A stretch of 64,000 bases of DNA from Clostridiales bacterium. Its GTDB lineage: Bacteria; Bacillota; Clostridia; SK-Y3. The notes below the pieces were generated by a model. That model was not told the origin of the DNA and ran no database searches. It saw nothing but the letters and a program-made list of their open reading frames with translations. How positions within the stretch are numbered: position 1 is the stretch's first letter; the number at the start of each line of letters is the position of its first letter. Shown here piece after piece: positions 17,387 through 27,850 of this stretch. The stretch lies in the NCBI GenBank assembly GCA_030156665.1, contig JASGMB010000001.1, forward strand, positions 24,208 through 88,207, read 5' to 3'. The translations under genes were made by a program, and so were the position numbers.

Positions 17387-19069
17387 TTAATATAAAGAAC
17401 TTCCACCGATAAATTCGCGTATAATGGATGTACTAGGAATATCATCGGTAGAAATTGGGATAAAATAGCTTAAAAAATCAATGAGTCTGCGGACTTCAGA
17501 ATAAAGTTCTTGTGTACGATCTATTTCCTCCAAGAGAGGCAGCGCATAATTTTTCAAAACCGCGAGTTCATAAACAAGTGCAGAATTAAACATTACATCT
17601 GCCTGTTCTTGGAAAGGAAAAATATTTTTTATTTCTCCCCTTCTTACTGAACGCCACATTTCCAGAGTACGTAAAGCTGAGTTGGAACGAAAATTAAAAT
17701 CTCTTACTATTCTTCTAATCAGTCTGGTATCTGTAGTAGAAATAGGGTTATAATCATCTAAACTTAGCTGTGTTAATGCACTAACATATATTTTAAACTT
17801 ATTTTTTCTTGGAATAGATAAAGTTAATCTTTCATTAAGTCCATGAATACCTTCGATAACAATAATCTGATCTTCTTTTAACTGTAGTTTTCGTCCTTTT
17901 GGTTGTCTGCATCCCGTATGAAAATTAAAGATAGGGATCTCTACCTCTTTTCCTTTTATTAGATTATTCAGATGTTCATTGAATAATTTAATATCTATAG
18001 CTTCTAGTGCTTCAAAATCAGGTTCTCCATTTTCATCTCTCGGCGTATATTCCCTATTTACAAAATAGTCATCCAAAGAAATTGTTACCGGTTTAAGTCC
18101 ATTTACCCGCAAATGTATTGCAAGACGGTGCGCAAAAGTCGTTTTACCTGATGAAGACGGACCAGAAATTAGCACTATTTTAATATCTTGAGCATTTTCT
18201 CTAATCATATCAGCAATATACGCAATCTTTTTTTCATGCAGTGCTTCTGATATATGAATTAAGTCTTTTGCATTTCCTGCAGCGATAATGTCATTTAACG
18301 ACCCTACATGGGATACATTTAAAATTTCTCCCCACTTCTTGTACTCGTTGATAATTTGAAATAATTTTCTGTTTTCTTCGAATTCCGGTATTTCTTCGGG
18401 TGAATGATGGTCAGGATACCTTAATATAAAACCAGGAGCATAGTACATGAGTTCAAATTTTTGTATATACCCAGTATGTGGCACTAAGTATCCATATAAA
18501 TAATTTACCATATCACCACAATTATATATACTTAATGTCTCTTTTTTACAGTGTTTAAGTAAGCTGACCTTATCATAATCTCCACTTTGTGAAAAGATTT
18601 GTTGTGCTTCTTTTAAGGGAACTATACTTTTTGTCATGGGAATTTTCTGCGCTACAATTTCTTTCATCTTTTCTTCAATTTTTTTTATATCAGGTTCAGT
18701 TATAGGGCTCTCACCATATATTTCGCAATATGTTCCCCTGCTAATTGAATGCCTTATTTTTAATTTCCTTTGAGGATATAATTCTTTCACTGCTTTCATC
18801 AATATAAAAAATAAACTACGCTTATAAACTCTAACACCGTCTTCCGATGATAAATCAATAAACTGTACCTGGGAATCCTCTTCTAATTTAAAATTGAGAT
18901 CTTTCATTTTATTATCTACTTTGCCAGCTAAAATATCTAAACCTTTATTATATTGAACTAAATGTGTTAATTCCAATAACGATGTACCTTTAGCAACAGA
19001 AACTTTACTACTCAATGATTTAGAAGGGTCTATCACATTAATCGTAATAGTTGAACAATTCTTTTCCAT
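17387..19069 (-). CDS. Uridine-kinase-like nucleoside kinase with N-terminal TGS domain
   Basis: A 560-residue protein of the clostridial nucleoside kinase family. Residues about 8-75 form a TGS domain, about 80-230 resemble the threonyl-tRNA-synthetase second additional domain, and the C-terminal half is a uridine-kinase/PRK-type P-loop kinase: LISGPSSSGKTTFAHRL near 305, VTISLDDYFVNRE, IVIEGIHGLNERL and TRLIRRIVRDF. It probably phosphorylates a nucleoside such as uridine; the substrate is inferred from the fold. RBS GAAGGAAGG before ATG 19069. Monocistronic. Confidence 0.87.
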   Translation of the reverse strand: MEKNCSTITINVIDPSKSLSSKVSVAKGTSLLELTHLVQYNKGLDILAGKVDNKMKDLNFKLEEDSQVQFIDLSSEDGVRVYKRSLFFILMKAVKELYPQRKLKIRHSISRGTYCEIYGESPITEPDIKKIEEKMKEIVAQKIPMTKSIVPLKEAQQIFSQSGDYDKVSLLKHCKKETLSIYNCGDMVNYLYGYLVPHTGYIQKFELMYYAPGFILRYPDHHSPEEIPEFEENRKLFQIINEYKKWGEILNVSHVGSLNDIIAAGNAKDLIHISEALHEKKIAYIADMIRENAQDIKIVLISGPSSSGKTTFAHRLAIHLRVNGLKPVTISLDDYFVNREYTPRDENGEPDFEALEAIDIKLFNEHLNNLIKGKEVEIPIFNFHTGCRQPKGRKLQLKEDQIIVIEGIHGLNERLTLSIPRKNKFKIYVSALTQLSLDDYNPISTTDTRLIRRIVRDFNFRSNSALRTLEMWRSVRRGEIKNIFPFQEQADVMFNSALVYELAVLKNYALPLLEEIDRTQELYSEVRRLIDFLSYFIPISTDDIPSTSIIREFIGGSSLY

Positions 19070-19228
19070 AACATCTACCTTCCTTCTTTCTAATCAAAAT
19101 ATCAATAACGCTTACTATACTTAAATATATTTTGCACTGAAACCACATATGTGAAAATAAAAAACGCATTATCAAAATAAAGACTAGCTTTATTCTCTTA
19201 AACCATCCTCAATATTGCGCCGTTTTTT

Positions 19229-19290
19229 ATAACGAGTGTGACAGCATCTCACTACTTGCAGGTAGAATGAATATCGCATAAAGTTTGCAG
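19229..19290. repeat. Dispersed repeat R4, copy 1
   Basis: About 62 bases matching 32525-32582 at roughly four positions in five, with the core GACAGCATCTCACTACTTGC identical. It sits immediately past the hemZ stop. No inverted ends were found. Confidence 0.6.
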
Positions 19291-19293
19291 TTA

Positions 19294-20778
19294 TCAAATA
19301 AAATATTGATATATTTTATCTTTTCTATGAAGCATCTCATCAATTCTATTAATATATTCTTCAACCTCTTTTACGTTAAATATTCTATCTATTCGATTAT
19401 TCGTAGCATTTACTAACTTGGTAACAGCTCCACATCCCATTGCAATAATACTTTGTCTTTCTTCCATAATTTGAACATTATATATGCATTCAAAATCTTG
19501 TTTACAATATCCTACATTCTCTAGATTGCCAAGAATATTTTTTTGACGGTAAAGATAATAAGGATATCTATCATTATCTTTCATAAATTGTTGAGTAAAT
19601 TTTAACATATCTTGAACAATATGTGCCTGTGTGATAGAATATTCATTTATTTTTTCATGTAATTTCGATGCCCTTTTAATACTCATCGTATGTACCGTAA
19701 TATTTTCCGGGTCTAATTTTTGTATCTCTTTTAATGTATTCTGATACATTTCAACGGTTTCATCCGGCAAACCTGCTATCACATCCATATTTATATTATC
19801 AAATCCCAAATCTCTAGCTAATTGAAAAGAGCTTACAACATCTTCCGGTGTATGACACCGACCAATAGTTTTAAGTGTGCTCTGATTCATAGTCTGGGGA
19901 TTAATACTCAAACGACTTACTGCATATTTTTTTATTGTATTTAACTTTTCCTTATCTATTGTGTCAGGTCTCCCCGCCTCAATGGTAAATTCTTTGACAG
20001 TCTCAACATTAATTTGGGTACAAAGAGTATACAAAAGTCTTTCCAAAAGCTTAGAAGACAATACTGTTGGCGTTCCACCTCCGATATATATGCTTTCTAC
20101 AATCCATCCCATATTATCTATAATTCTTCTGGTATACAGAATTTCTCTAATAAGAGCCTCTACATAGGGTTCAACAAATTTTTGTGCTTTATGTACAGCA
20201 TTAGATACAAATGAACAATATAGACATCTAGTAGGACAAAAAGGTATTCCTATATACAACCCTATACTGTTTGGCCTTGATTGTTTTAGCACCTTAAGCT
20301 CATTATAGGCTACTTCTAAGATCAATTGAATTTTTTCATCACTAACCGCATATTGTTCAGATAATATATATTTGATATCTATATCACTTTTTCTTTCTTC
20401 AATCAAGTTGTGGATAATTTTAGTAGGACGTATACCCGTTAGCGTACCCCAAGGAACATCTACTTGACTGACTTGTTTTGCCGCTCTATAAAATGACAAT
20501 TTTATCATTGATTTACACAGGCTAGTATACTGATAAGAGATAATACTACTATTATATTTTTGTACAACCAACCCTTCTTTTATATTTCCATTTTTTATAA
20601 TTTTGGTTAATGCGTATATACTGCCATTCATATCTTTAAATTGACTTTCAACAAAAAAATCCCCCCTTTGTCCTTCATCGTCTTTTTCTACAAATTCAAT
20701 TGATTCATTTGGGAAAAAAACATGAGCAATACGTTCAATTTCGTACTGATGTTGATGTCCTTGTAGAAAAATTTTCAT
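19294..20778 (-). CDS. hemZ: HemZ-type radical SAM coproporphyrinogen dehydrogenase-like protein
   Basis: Radical SAM enzyme of the oxygen-independent coproporphyrinogen III oxidase family, HemZ branch (494 residues). The 4Fe-4S/SAM motif CPTRCLYC lies in GLYIGIPFCPTRCLYCSF; further family motifs are YIGGGTPT, EAGRPDT and DVIAGLPDE. HemZ proteins have an extra N-terminal domain of about 150 residues, present here. No other haem gene is nearby, so its substrate in this organism is uncertain. RBS GAGGTGA before ATG 20778. Confidence 0.88.
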   Translation of the reverse strand: MKIFLQGHQHQYEIERIAHVFFPNESIEFVEKDDEGQRGDFFVESQFKDMNGSIYALTKIIKNGNIKEGLVVQKYNSSIISYQYTSLCKSMIKLSFYRAAKQVSQVDVPWGTLTGIRPTKIIHNLIEERKSDIDIKYILSEQYAVSDEKIQLILEVAYNELKVLKQSRPNSIGLYIGIPFCPTRCLYCSFVSNAVHKAQKFVEPYVEALIREILYTRRIIDNMGWIVESIYIGGGTPTVLSSKLLERLLYTLCTQINVETVKEFTIEAGRPDTIDKEKLNTIKKYAVSRLSINPQTMNQSTLKTIGRCHTPEDVVSSFQLARDLGFDNINMDVIAGLPDETVEMYQNTLKEIQKLDPENITVHTMSIKRASKLHEKINEYSITQAHIVQDMLKFTQQFMKDNDRYPYYLYRQKNILGNLENVGYCKQDFECIYNVQIMEERQSIIAMGCGAVTKLVNATNNRIDRIFNVKEVEEYINRIDEMLHRKDKIYQYFI

Positions 20779-20900
20779 TCAGTGATGTCACCTCAATTAT
20801 CATTCAAACTTGACGTTTTACCAAATTATCATATCTAATGTATTATAATCTTTCGTTAACAAAATTATTATCATTATACCCTTACGTATGTATAACAAAA

Positions 20901-20918
20901 GGACAGGAAAGCCTGCCC
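20901..20918 (-). terminator. Intrinsic terminator after the MBL hydrolase
   Basis: Minus-strand GGGCAGG pairs with CCTGTCC (one G-U) around a four-base loop and runs into TTTTGTT, 25 bases past the stop. Confidence 0.75.
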
Positions 20919-20943
20919 AACAATATTCATCAAAAAATCATTG

Positions 20944-21561
20944 CTATAAAAACGGATTAAACTCCTTTTCTATTCCGATAGTGGTTTGATATCCATGTCC
21001 TGGATATACCTTTATATGATCAGCTAATACAAACAATTTGTTTTTAATAGATTGAATAAGCTGTTGATGATTGCCTCCCGGTAAATCTGTTCTACCAATT
21101 GACTTTTCAAATAATGTATCCCCAGAAAATAATAAGTTGTCTACTAAAACACAAATTCCGCCCGGGGTATGTCCCGGTGTATGAATAACTTGTAAACTAT
21201 ATTTTTCTACAGATAATATTTGTCCATCTACTACTTCTATATCTGCAGGGACTTGAATAGAATGATAGCCTAGCAGAGCAGAGAGGTTTTTTTGACTATT
21301 GATTAACGCATCACTATCGTCTTTATGGATTACTACTTGTGCTCCTGTTTTTTCTTTTAAATATTTGATCGCCGATATATGATCTACATGTCCATGGGTT
21401 GCAATAATATATTGAACTATATAGCCGTTTTGAACAATGATATCATATATTTTTTCCCCTTCATCCCCTGGATCAATAACTACAACTTTACCCGTATTAT
21501 CATCTCCAAAAATATAACAATTTGTTTCTAATTGCCCAACCGACAATACTTTTAAAATCAA
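20944..21561 (-). CDS. MBL-fold metallohydrolase, glyoxalase II-like (YqgX type)
   Basis: Binuclear zinc hydrolase of about 206 residues. Metal motifs: THGHVDHISA (HxHxDH), HTPGHTPGG, and the C-terminal VYPGHG. The size and short C-terminus fit the YqgX-like branch, often listed as hydroxyacylglutathione hydrolase-like although its substrate is unproven. The frame opens at 21594, but a GAGGTG ribosome site precedes a TTG at 21561, giving ILKVLSVGQLETNCY, the usual start for the family. It begins ten bases after the dtd stop; relA, dtd and this gene share an order seen in many Clostridia. Confidence 0.87.
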   Translation of the reverse strand: MILKVLSVGQLETNCYIFGDDNTGKVVVIDPGDEGEKIYDIIVQNGYIVQYIIATHGHVDHISAIKYLKEKTGAQVVIHKDDSDALINSQKNLSALLGYHSIQVPADIEVVDGQILSVEKYSLQVIHTPGHTPGGICVLVDNLLFSGDTLFEKSIGRTDLPGGNHQQLIQSIKNKLFVLADHIKVYPGHGYQTTIGIEKEFNPFL

Positions 21562-21571
21562 TATTATCACC

Positions 21572-22024
21572 TCAAAATTGTTTCTCGCTATCAATCAATA
21601 GTGTTACAGGGCCATCATTATAAATATCTAAATACATATGAGCCCCAAAAACACCCGTTTGAACTTTTTTAACACCAACCTCTTTACATTTTAATACAAA
21701 TAATTCATAGAGGCTATTTGCCAAATTAGGAGGAGCAGCATTGGCAAAACTTGGTCTGCGACCTTTTCTGCAATCACCGTAAAGCGTAAATTGAGAAACT
21801 ACTAATAACTCTCCATCTACATCAAGAAGGGATAAATTCATTTTTGAATTTTCATCTTCAAAAATTCTTAAATTAATAATTTTATCTACCATATAATCAA
21901 TATCTTCTTCAGAATCATTGGGTCCTATACCAAGTAAAATCATTAAACCCTTATTAATTTCACCCGTAATTTGTCCATTTACAGTAACTTTTGATGCTGT
22001 AACTCTTTGAACAACTGCACGCAA
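21572..22024 (-). CDS. dtd: D-aminoacyl-tRNA deacylase Dtd
   Basis: Removes D-amino acids (and glycine mischarged on tRNA-Ala) from tRNA. The conserved SQFTLYGD motif and the GPVT motif ([10 protein letters not shown]) that form the active-site pocket are present, and the start MRAVVQRV is canonical. A GTG at 22033 is in frame but belongs to the AGGAGGTG ribosome site; the TTG at 22024 has eight-base spacing and gives the family start. About 150 residues, full length. Co-transcribed with the downstream MBL hydrolase. Confidence 0.94.
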   Translation of the reverse strand: MRAVVQRVTASKVTVNGQITGEINKGLMILLGIGPNDSEEDIDYMVDKIINLRIFEDENSKMNLSLLDVDGELLVVSQFTLYGDCRKGRRPSFANAAPPNLANSLYELFVLKCKEVGVKKVQTGVFGAHMYLDIYNDGPVTLLIDSEKQF

Positions 22025-22223
22025 ATACCTCACCTCCTCATATATAGGCCTTTCAGATTACATTGTTTAAATAAAATCTATAGAAAAATCGCTATCAGTC
22101 TGCTGTTTTCACAAATTTGAGCCTTTTTCTTAAAAAATCATTCATAAAAATACTACAAGTTTTATATTATTAAATATCATATTTACATTTTTTATAATTA
22201 TTCATTCTTAATTATTAATTAAT

Positions 22224-24398
22224 TCACTGTCTGCTTCTATTTACTCCAAATACACCATTTATTTTGCGAAGCTTTTTAATAATTTTATCTAATTGTTCAG
22301 TATCTGTTATTTCTAATGTAAGGTTGATAATTACGATTTTTTCTTTTGACGTTCTTGCATTCATTGCCTTTAAAGGTATCTTGGAATCCGCTACGCTATT
22401 TGTAACTTCAACCAGTAATCCTCCACGGTCATTGGCTAATATCTGAACATCAGACAAATATGATGCATTTTGAGCACTTTCCCATGCGACTTCAATTAAA
22501 CGATTTCTCTCATTATCATCAACTTTTACATTGGAGCAGTCTTTTCGATGAACAGAAACACCTCTTCCACGAGTGATATACCCAACAATTTCATCCCCCG
22601 GGACAGGATTGCAACATCTCGACAATCTTACCAAACAATTTTCAATCCCTTTTACAATAATACCATTATTATTTTGCCTTCTTTTTTTAGATTTAAAAAC
22701 TGTATTTATCTCCTCATGAGCTGGTTCAACCGCTTCAGTCTTTGTAGCTTTTCTGTATTCTTCACGAAGCCTTCCAACAACTTTAGAAGCAGCAATTCCT
22801 CCATATCCTACACTTGCATATAAATCATCCAGACTTTGAAAACTGTACTTTTTTAAAACGATTTCTATCCATTCACTTTTAAATAGTTGGTTATGCGTGA
22901 AACCAGTTTTCTTCAATTCCTTTTCAATTAACTCTTTTCCTCGTGAGACATTCTCTTCTCGATTTTCTTTTTTAAACCACTGATTAATTTTATTCCGTGC
23001 CTGAGAAGTTTTTGCTATTTTTAACCAATCTTTACTCGGACCATGTACTGTGGCAGAAGTAAGAATTTCTATAATATCTCCATTTTTAAGAACATATTCA
23101 ATAGGTACTATTTTTCCATTTACTTTTGCTCCCATCATTCGATTGCCCACCGCACTATGGATAGTATAAGCAAAATCAATAGGTGTAGAGCCTGCCGGTA
23201 AATTAATAACATCCCCTTTAGGAGTAAAAACAAACACTTCATCAGCAAATAAATCGATTTTTAATGTCTGCATAAATTCTTCTGCATCGGTTAGGTCTCT
23301 CTGTATTTCAAGAAGTTGCCTTACCCACGCTAACTTTGAATCCAAGTCTGAAGTTCCAGTTTTACCTTCTTTATATTTCCAGTGAGCAGCAATACCATAT
23401 TCTGCTATTCTATGCATATCCCACGTTCTTATTTGAATTTCAAACGGTTTTCCTGCCGGGCCAATCACCGTTGAATGAAGGGATTGATACATGTTAGGTT
23501 TAGGCATTGCGATGTAATCCTTAAAACGTCCTGGTATTGGTTTATACAGCTCATGAACCATTCCCAGAACACCATAACAATCTTTTACGCTATTAACGAT
23601 TACCCTGACAGCAAATAGGTCATATATTTCTTCGATGTTTTTACCCTGGGCATACATTTTTCGATAGATACTGTAAAAATGTTTCGCCCTCCCGTCAATT
23701 TGGCCTTGGATTTTTAATTCTTTCAAACGGTTACTAATCGTATCAATTATTGATTTTAAATAAGCTTCCCTTTCTTGTCGTTTTTCAGCAATACTTTCTA
23801 CAATTTCATAGTATGCAATAGGGTCTAAATATCGTAAGGACAAATCTTCCAGTTCCCACTTAACTTTAAAAATTCCAAGCCTATGGGCTAAAGGTGCAAA
23901 CACTTCCAACGTCTCTCGTGCTTTTTCCCGTTGCTTTTCTTCAGGCACACTTTTTAGTGTTCGCATATTGTGAAGCCTATCAGCTAACTTTATGAGAATA
24001 ACTCTTATATCTTTAGCCATCGCTAAAAACATTTTTCTTAAGTTCTCCACTTGCTGTTCTTCTTTAGTTGTATAAGGTATTTTACCCAACTTTGTTACCC
24101 CATCTACAAGTAAGGCCACCTGTTCTCCAAACATGTTTTTAATCTCTTCATAGCTGTAGGATGTATCCTCTATAACGTCATGTAACAATCCTGCTACTAA
24201 TGATTCACAGTCTAATTCCAATTCAGCTAATATATGTGCAACTCCCAAAGGGTGCATAATATATGGTTCTCCAGAAATTCTATTTTGTCCATCGTGGGCT
24301 TCTCTGGAAACTTTATATGCCTTACTTAATAGATCCCAGTCACATTGAGGATTATATTTATTAACCTTTTCTACTAGCTTTCTATATGCTTCATCCAT
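22224..24398 (-). CDS. relA: Bifunctional (p)ppGpp synthetase/hydrolase RelA/SpoT
   Basis: Stringent-response enzyme. Domains in order: HD hydrolase (about 45-145, with GLLHDVIEDTSYS and LADRLHNMRT), synthetase (about 235-350, with KPIPGRFKDYIAMPKPN and QIRTWDMHRIAEYGIAAHW), TGS (about 385-450), helical/zinc-finger region (RCCNPVPGD) and a C-terminal ACT domain. Both catalytic sites look intact. 724 residues from the ATG at 24398; the GTG at 24410 lies in the ribosome site GTGGGGATAAAA. It is separated from apt by two terminator hairpins and a hairpin repeat. Confidence 0.95.
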   Translation of the reverse strand: MDEAYRKLVEKVNKYNPQCDWDLLSKAYKVSREAHDGQNRISGEPYIMHPLGVAHILAELELDCESLVAGLLHDVIEDTSYSYEEIKNMFGEQVALLVDGVTKLGKIPYTTKEEQQVENLRKMFLAMAKDIRVILIKLADRLHNMRTLKSVPEEKQREKARETLEVFAPLAHRLGIFKVKWELEDLSLRYLDPIAYYEIVESIAEKRQEREAYLKSIIDTISNRLKELKIQGQIDGRAKHFYSIYRKMYAQGKNIEEIYDLFAVRVIVNSVKDCYGVLGMVHELYKPIPGRFKDYIAMPKPNMYQSLHSTVIGPAGKPFEIQIRTWDMHRIAEYGIAAHWKYKEGKTGTSDLDSKLAWVRQLLEIQRDLTDAEEFMQTLKIDLFADEVFVFTPKGDVINLPAGSTPIDFAYTIHSAVGNRMMGAKVNGKIVPIEYVLKNGDIIEILTSATVHGPSKDWLKIAKTSQARNKINQWFKKENREENVSRGKELIEKELKKTGFTHNQLFKSEWIEIVLKKYSFQSLDDLYASVGYGGIAASKVVGRLREEYRKATKTEAVEPAHEEINTVFKSKKRRQNNNGIIVKGIENCLVRLSRCCNPVPGDEIVGYITRGRGVSVHRKDCSNVKVDDNERNRLIEVAWESAQNASYLSDVQILANDRGGLLVEVTNSVADSKIPLKAMNARTSKEKIVIINLTLEITDTEQLDKIIKKLRKINGVFGVNRSRQ

Positions 24399-24445
24399 TT
24401 TTATCCCCACTTCTAATAGATTGGAGTTAGAAGGTAGCGTTATAA

Positions 24446-24470
24446 AAATGCTTCCAGCAGAAGCATTTTA
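24446..24470 (-). terminator. Terminator-like hairpin upstream of relA
   Basis: AAAATGCTTC and GAAGCATTTT pair around CAGCA; on the minus strand TTTTTATAACGC follows. The ATAACGC that follows is the same as the left end of the R3 hairpin element. Confidence 0.7.
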
Positions 24471-24485
24471 AATGAAATTTTTTTT

Positions 24486-24544
24486 GAAACGCATTTAACG
24501 GAAAGTGTAAAATCAAGGAAAAAATATACTTTTCTATGCGTTAT
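24486..24544 (-). repeat. Hairpin element R3, copy 1
   Basis: Minus strand starts TATAACGCATAG and ends AAATGCGTTTC. AACGCAT/ATGCGTT is the outer stem and GAAAAGTATA/TACACTTTCC (two mismatches) the inner stem. It lies exactly between the T-tract of the apt terminator and an A-tract that leads to the hairpin 24446-24470. Other copies: 38847-38904 and 38946-39017. Confidence 0.7.
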
Positions 24545-24546
24545 AA

Positions 24547-24566
24547 AAAAAGCAGCAAAGCTGCTT
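24547..24566 (-). terminator. Intrinsic terminator after apt
   Basis: AAGCAGC-AAA-GCTGCTT hairpin; on the minus strand it is followed by TTTTTTT and then directly by hairpin element R3. Confidence 0.85.
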
Positions 24567-24627
24567 CAATTTTATTTTCAACAAGCATGTTCCCAAACAT
24601 ATCTTCAAACTCCATACCCTAAGCTTT

Positions 24628-25140
24628 TTAAAACTTTACAACTGAATGTACATTATAATTTTTTAATTTTTCTCTACCCTTTAAAAATTCAAGCTCTACA
24701 AGATAAACAATATCTGTTACTATTCCTCCAAGCTGTTCAACCAGTTTAATATTTGAAATTGTAGTACCTCCCGTTGCCAATAGGTCATCAACAATAACAA
24801 CTTTTTGTCCAGACTTAATTGCATCCTCGTGTATTTCTAAAACATCTACACCATACTCTAATTCATACTCGACCTGAATGGTTTTATAAGGTAATTTACC
24901 TTTTTTTCGAATAGGAACAAATCCTTTGTTCAAAGCATAAGCAATAGGTGCACCAACAATAAATCCTCTTGACTCAGGGCCTACAATGATGTCAAAGTCT
25001 TTATCTTTAATTTTTTCAATTAAACTGTCCATGGCATATTTAAAAGCATCCTTATCTTGCAAAACAGTAGTAATATCAATAAAATCTATACCTTCCTTTG
25101 GGAAATCCATAACGTGCCTAAATTTTTCTTTTAAATTCAT
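24628..25140 (-). CDS. apt: Adenine phosphoribosyltransferase
   Basis: Salvages adenine with PRPP to AMP. Type I PRTase fold with the PRPP loop VVIVDDLLATGGT, the flexible loop RKKGKLPYKTIQVEYELEYG and VGPESRGF. 170 residues, complete. RBS AGGAGGG before ATG 25140. It begins 31 bases after the recJ stop; recJ-apt-relA is a conserved clostridial order. Confidence 0.96.
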   Translation of the reverse strand: MNLKEKFRHVMDFPKEGIDFIDITTVLQDKDAFKYAMDSLIEKIKDKDFDIIVGPESRGFIVGAPIAYALNKGFVPIRKKGKLPYKTIQVEYELEYGVDVLEIHEDAIKSGQKVVIVDDLLATGGTTISNIKLVEQLGGIVTDIVYLVELEFLKGREKLKNYNVHSVVKF

Positions 25141-25170
25141 AATAACCCTCCTGGTGTTTATTAATTTTTA

Positions 25171-27687
25171 TTACTCAAGAAAAAAGTTTTCACATTCTTG
25201 CAACCTATCTCTTAAGCTTCTAAGCTTTTTTAGTTTTAAAGAATTTTCAATATTCACTTTCTTTCCTTTATGATGACATTGTTTTATGATGACATCGTCA
25301 TCGCTTATGGTGAGTTTTATTAAACCCAACTCTTCAAATATTTGTAGACAATTTTTTATTTTTAAATAATTCATAGGTGTATTATAACTTATTGAAATAC
25401 TTCGATTCAATAAACATAAATTCCCTGAATATACTTCATTGATACTTCTTGTTTTTATATATTGATAAACAATGACAAAATCGTGTCTTTCCGGTATTAT
25501 ACTGTCCATAACTTCTTTACACCATTCAAATTTGTCGTGGTCGAATAGTATATGAACCTTTATCGAATTAGTATCATTGTTACTATTGAAATAACTAATC
25601 TGATTGAATAGTTCGTAAATAGCAGATAAATTAAAACACGGATCATAAATATATATGTGATTATAACCTGTCACATCCAGGTTATGCATTAACGGATTAA
25701 TTAAAATGTCTAGGGAGCTCTTTTTATTGATTGTATTAAAATGAATGCCGTAACTTTTTTTATTTTCTCCGCTCACTTTAATATCTTTTAAAATTTCGCG
25801 TATACCTCTTAATGTATTTACAATAATCAGACAATTATCATTAATTTTTATCTCGTTTAAAAAGCTTATTAAATTTTCTTTTTGTTCTCTCATTCTATCA
25901 ATCGTTTGACTACTGATAACATTACTTATTATATCATTTCTAACACACGAATCAAATGTTTTATAATACTTACATTCAATTATTTTATTTTTTTCTAGTT
26001 TAATATCTTTTATAATCAATTGTATTTTTTCTTGTTCATTATATGAATTGATCCCCAGTGAACAAGCTATATCTACAGCGTCTCCTACAACAAATTGTTC
26101 TTCATAGCTTCCCATATTAAACCCTATTGCATCAATCAGTATACCATTTTTCTCTACGCTTAACTTCAAATGTTTGCTATCTCCAACCGTTCTAATATCA
26201 GAGATGGTTGTATTGCAAAAAGCAAACACCGGACTGGCATTCCCCATCCCAAAAGGCTCTAATACTTCTAATTGTTTTATACTATCAAAGGTAAGATGTT
26301 CAACATGTATCTCACAATCTATATAAATACGGGGTATTAAATCGTCATCACTAAGTTCAATATCGGCATATTCATTAATATATCTTAAAAATAGTGGAAT
26401 TTTATCTTTATTTATGCTTAATCCCGCAGCAAGCTCATGTCCTCCAAAGCTCACTAAATAATCTTTACATTCAGTTAGCGCTTTAAATAAGTTAAAACCG
26501 CTTATACTTCTACCTGATCCTTTCCCTTCTTCTCCTTCTAACGCTATAAGTATAGAAGGTCTATAAAACTTTTCGGTAATTCTTGATGCTACAATACCAA
26601 TTACACCATGATGCCAGTTTTTATTAGATAATACAATCACTTTTTGCTTATTTAAATCAAAATCCCTCTCTATAAATTCCAGTGCTTCTTGTAAAATATA
26701 TGCTTCAGTTTCTTGTCTATTTTTATTTTCTTCATTTAATTCCTGAGCGATTTTACAAGCAATATCTGCATCATCTGTTAAAAATAACTCTACAGCTCTT
26801 AAAGCACTTCCGATTCTTCCTGCGGCATTCACTCGAGGAGCAATAGAAAATCCTACCATACCCGTACTTATTTTTTTACCTTCAAGCCCAGCCACTTTTA
26901 TTAACGATTTTAAACCTAGATTATTGGTATAAGGCATGCTTTTAAGACCTCTACTGACAATTAATCTATTTTCACCTAAAAGAGGTACTACATCAGCGAT
27001 TGTACCAAGACAAACAATATCACAATAATCATTAATTAATGCTAGAAAGTTTTCTTTCCCTGCAAGTGCTTGAAGCAGTTTAAATGTAACGCCTACTCCT
27101 GCCAATTCTTTAAAAGGATAATTACAATCGTTTTGTTTGGGATTAAGCACTGCACATGCATTTGGTATTTCTTCCTTGCATTCGTGATGATCCGTTACAA
27201 TAATATCAAGCCCCAATTTATTTGCATAATCAACCTCTTCTAATGCCGTAATACCGGAGTCTACCGTAATCATCAAGGTTGTTCCATTTGTATGTATTTT
27301 TTCAAGAGCATATTTGTTCACCCCATATCCTTCATTTATTCTGTCAGGAATATAGTAATCAACATATGCACCACATGTTAATAAATATTTCACCAAAATG
27401 GCCGTACTTGTTACGCCATCTACATCGTAATCTCCGTAAACAGTAATTCTTTCTTTATTCTCAATAGCCCGTTTTATTCTAGCAACAGCTTTATTCATAT
27501 CTTTCATTAAAAAAGGGTCATGAAGATGAGTAATATCATTTTTTAAAAACATCTTGATATCTTCATATTTTTGAATTCCTCTATTTGCAATAATTGTGGC
27601 AACTAAAGGAGAAATATTAAATGTTTTGCTTATTTTTTTAACTACATTATTATTAATGTCGTTATATATCCACTTTTTATCGTTCAT
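25171..27687 (-). CDS. recJ: Single-stranded-DNA exonuclease RecJ
   Basis: 5'-3' ssDNA exonuclease of recombination and repair. DHH-family motifs: VYGDYDVDGVTST (motif I), IIVTDHHECKEE (DHH), LNPKQ and the DHHA1 motif SFGGHELAAGLSI. An OB-like domain follows, then a long C-terminal extension (about 560-838) typical of Firmicutes RecJ. ATG at 27687 follows GGGTGA; the alternative at 27702 overlaps that site. Codon use in the C-terminal part is very AT-rich but continuous. Confidence 0.94.
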   Translation of the reverse strand: MNDKKWIYNDINNNVVKKISKTFNISPLVATIIANRGIQKYEDIKMFLKNDITHLHDPFLMKDMNKAVARIKRAIENKERITVYGDYDVDGVTSTAILVKYLLTCGAYVDYYIPDRINEGYGVNKYALEKIHTNGTTLMITVDSGITALEEVDYANKLGLDIIVTDHHECKEEIPNACAVLNPKQNDCNYPFKELAGVGVTFKLLQALAGKENFLALINDYCDIVCLGTIADVVPLLGENRLIVSRGLKSMPYTNNLGLKSLIKVAGLEGKKISTGMVGFSIAPRVNAAGRIGSALRAVELFLTDDADIACKIAQELNEENKNRQETEAYILQEALEFIERDFDLNKQKVIVLSNKNWHHGVIGIVASRITEKFYRPSILIALEGEEGKGSGRSISGFNLFKALTECKDYLVSFGGHELAAGLSINKDKIPLFLRYINEYADIELSDDDLIPRIYIDCEIHVEHLTFDSIKQLEVLEPFGMGNASPVFAFCNTTISDIRTVGDSKHLKLSVEKNGILIDAIGFNMGSYEEQFVVGDAVDIACSLGINSYNEQEKIQLIIKDIKLEKNKIIECKYYKTFDSCVRNDIISNVISSQTIDRMREQKENLISFLNEIKINDNCLIIVNTLRGIREILKDIKVSGENKKSYGIHFNTINKKSSLDILINPLMHNLDVTGYNHIYIYDPCFNLSAIYELFNQISYFNSNNDTNSIKVHILFDHDKFEWCKEVMDSIIPERHDFVIVYQYIKTRSINEVYSGNLCLLNRSISISYNTPMNYLKIKNCLQIFEELGLIKLTISDDDVIIKQCHHKGKKVNIENSLKLKKLRSLRDRLQECENFFLE

Positions 27688-27850
27688 TTTTTCACCCAAC
27701 ACTTTAAATAAATTACAATCATGTTTAACCTCAAAAATTAAATATTAACAATGCATAGTCATTATAACAAAAATTTTCTAAAATAATATTAAAAGTTTAC
27801 TAAATCAACCTGACGCATACAATTATTAATTCCTAAATATTTAAATATAC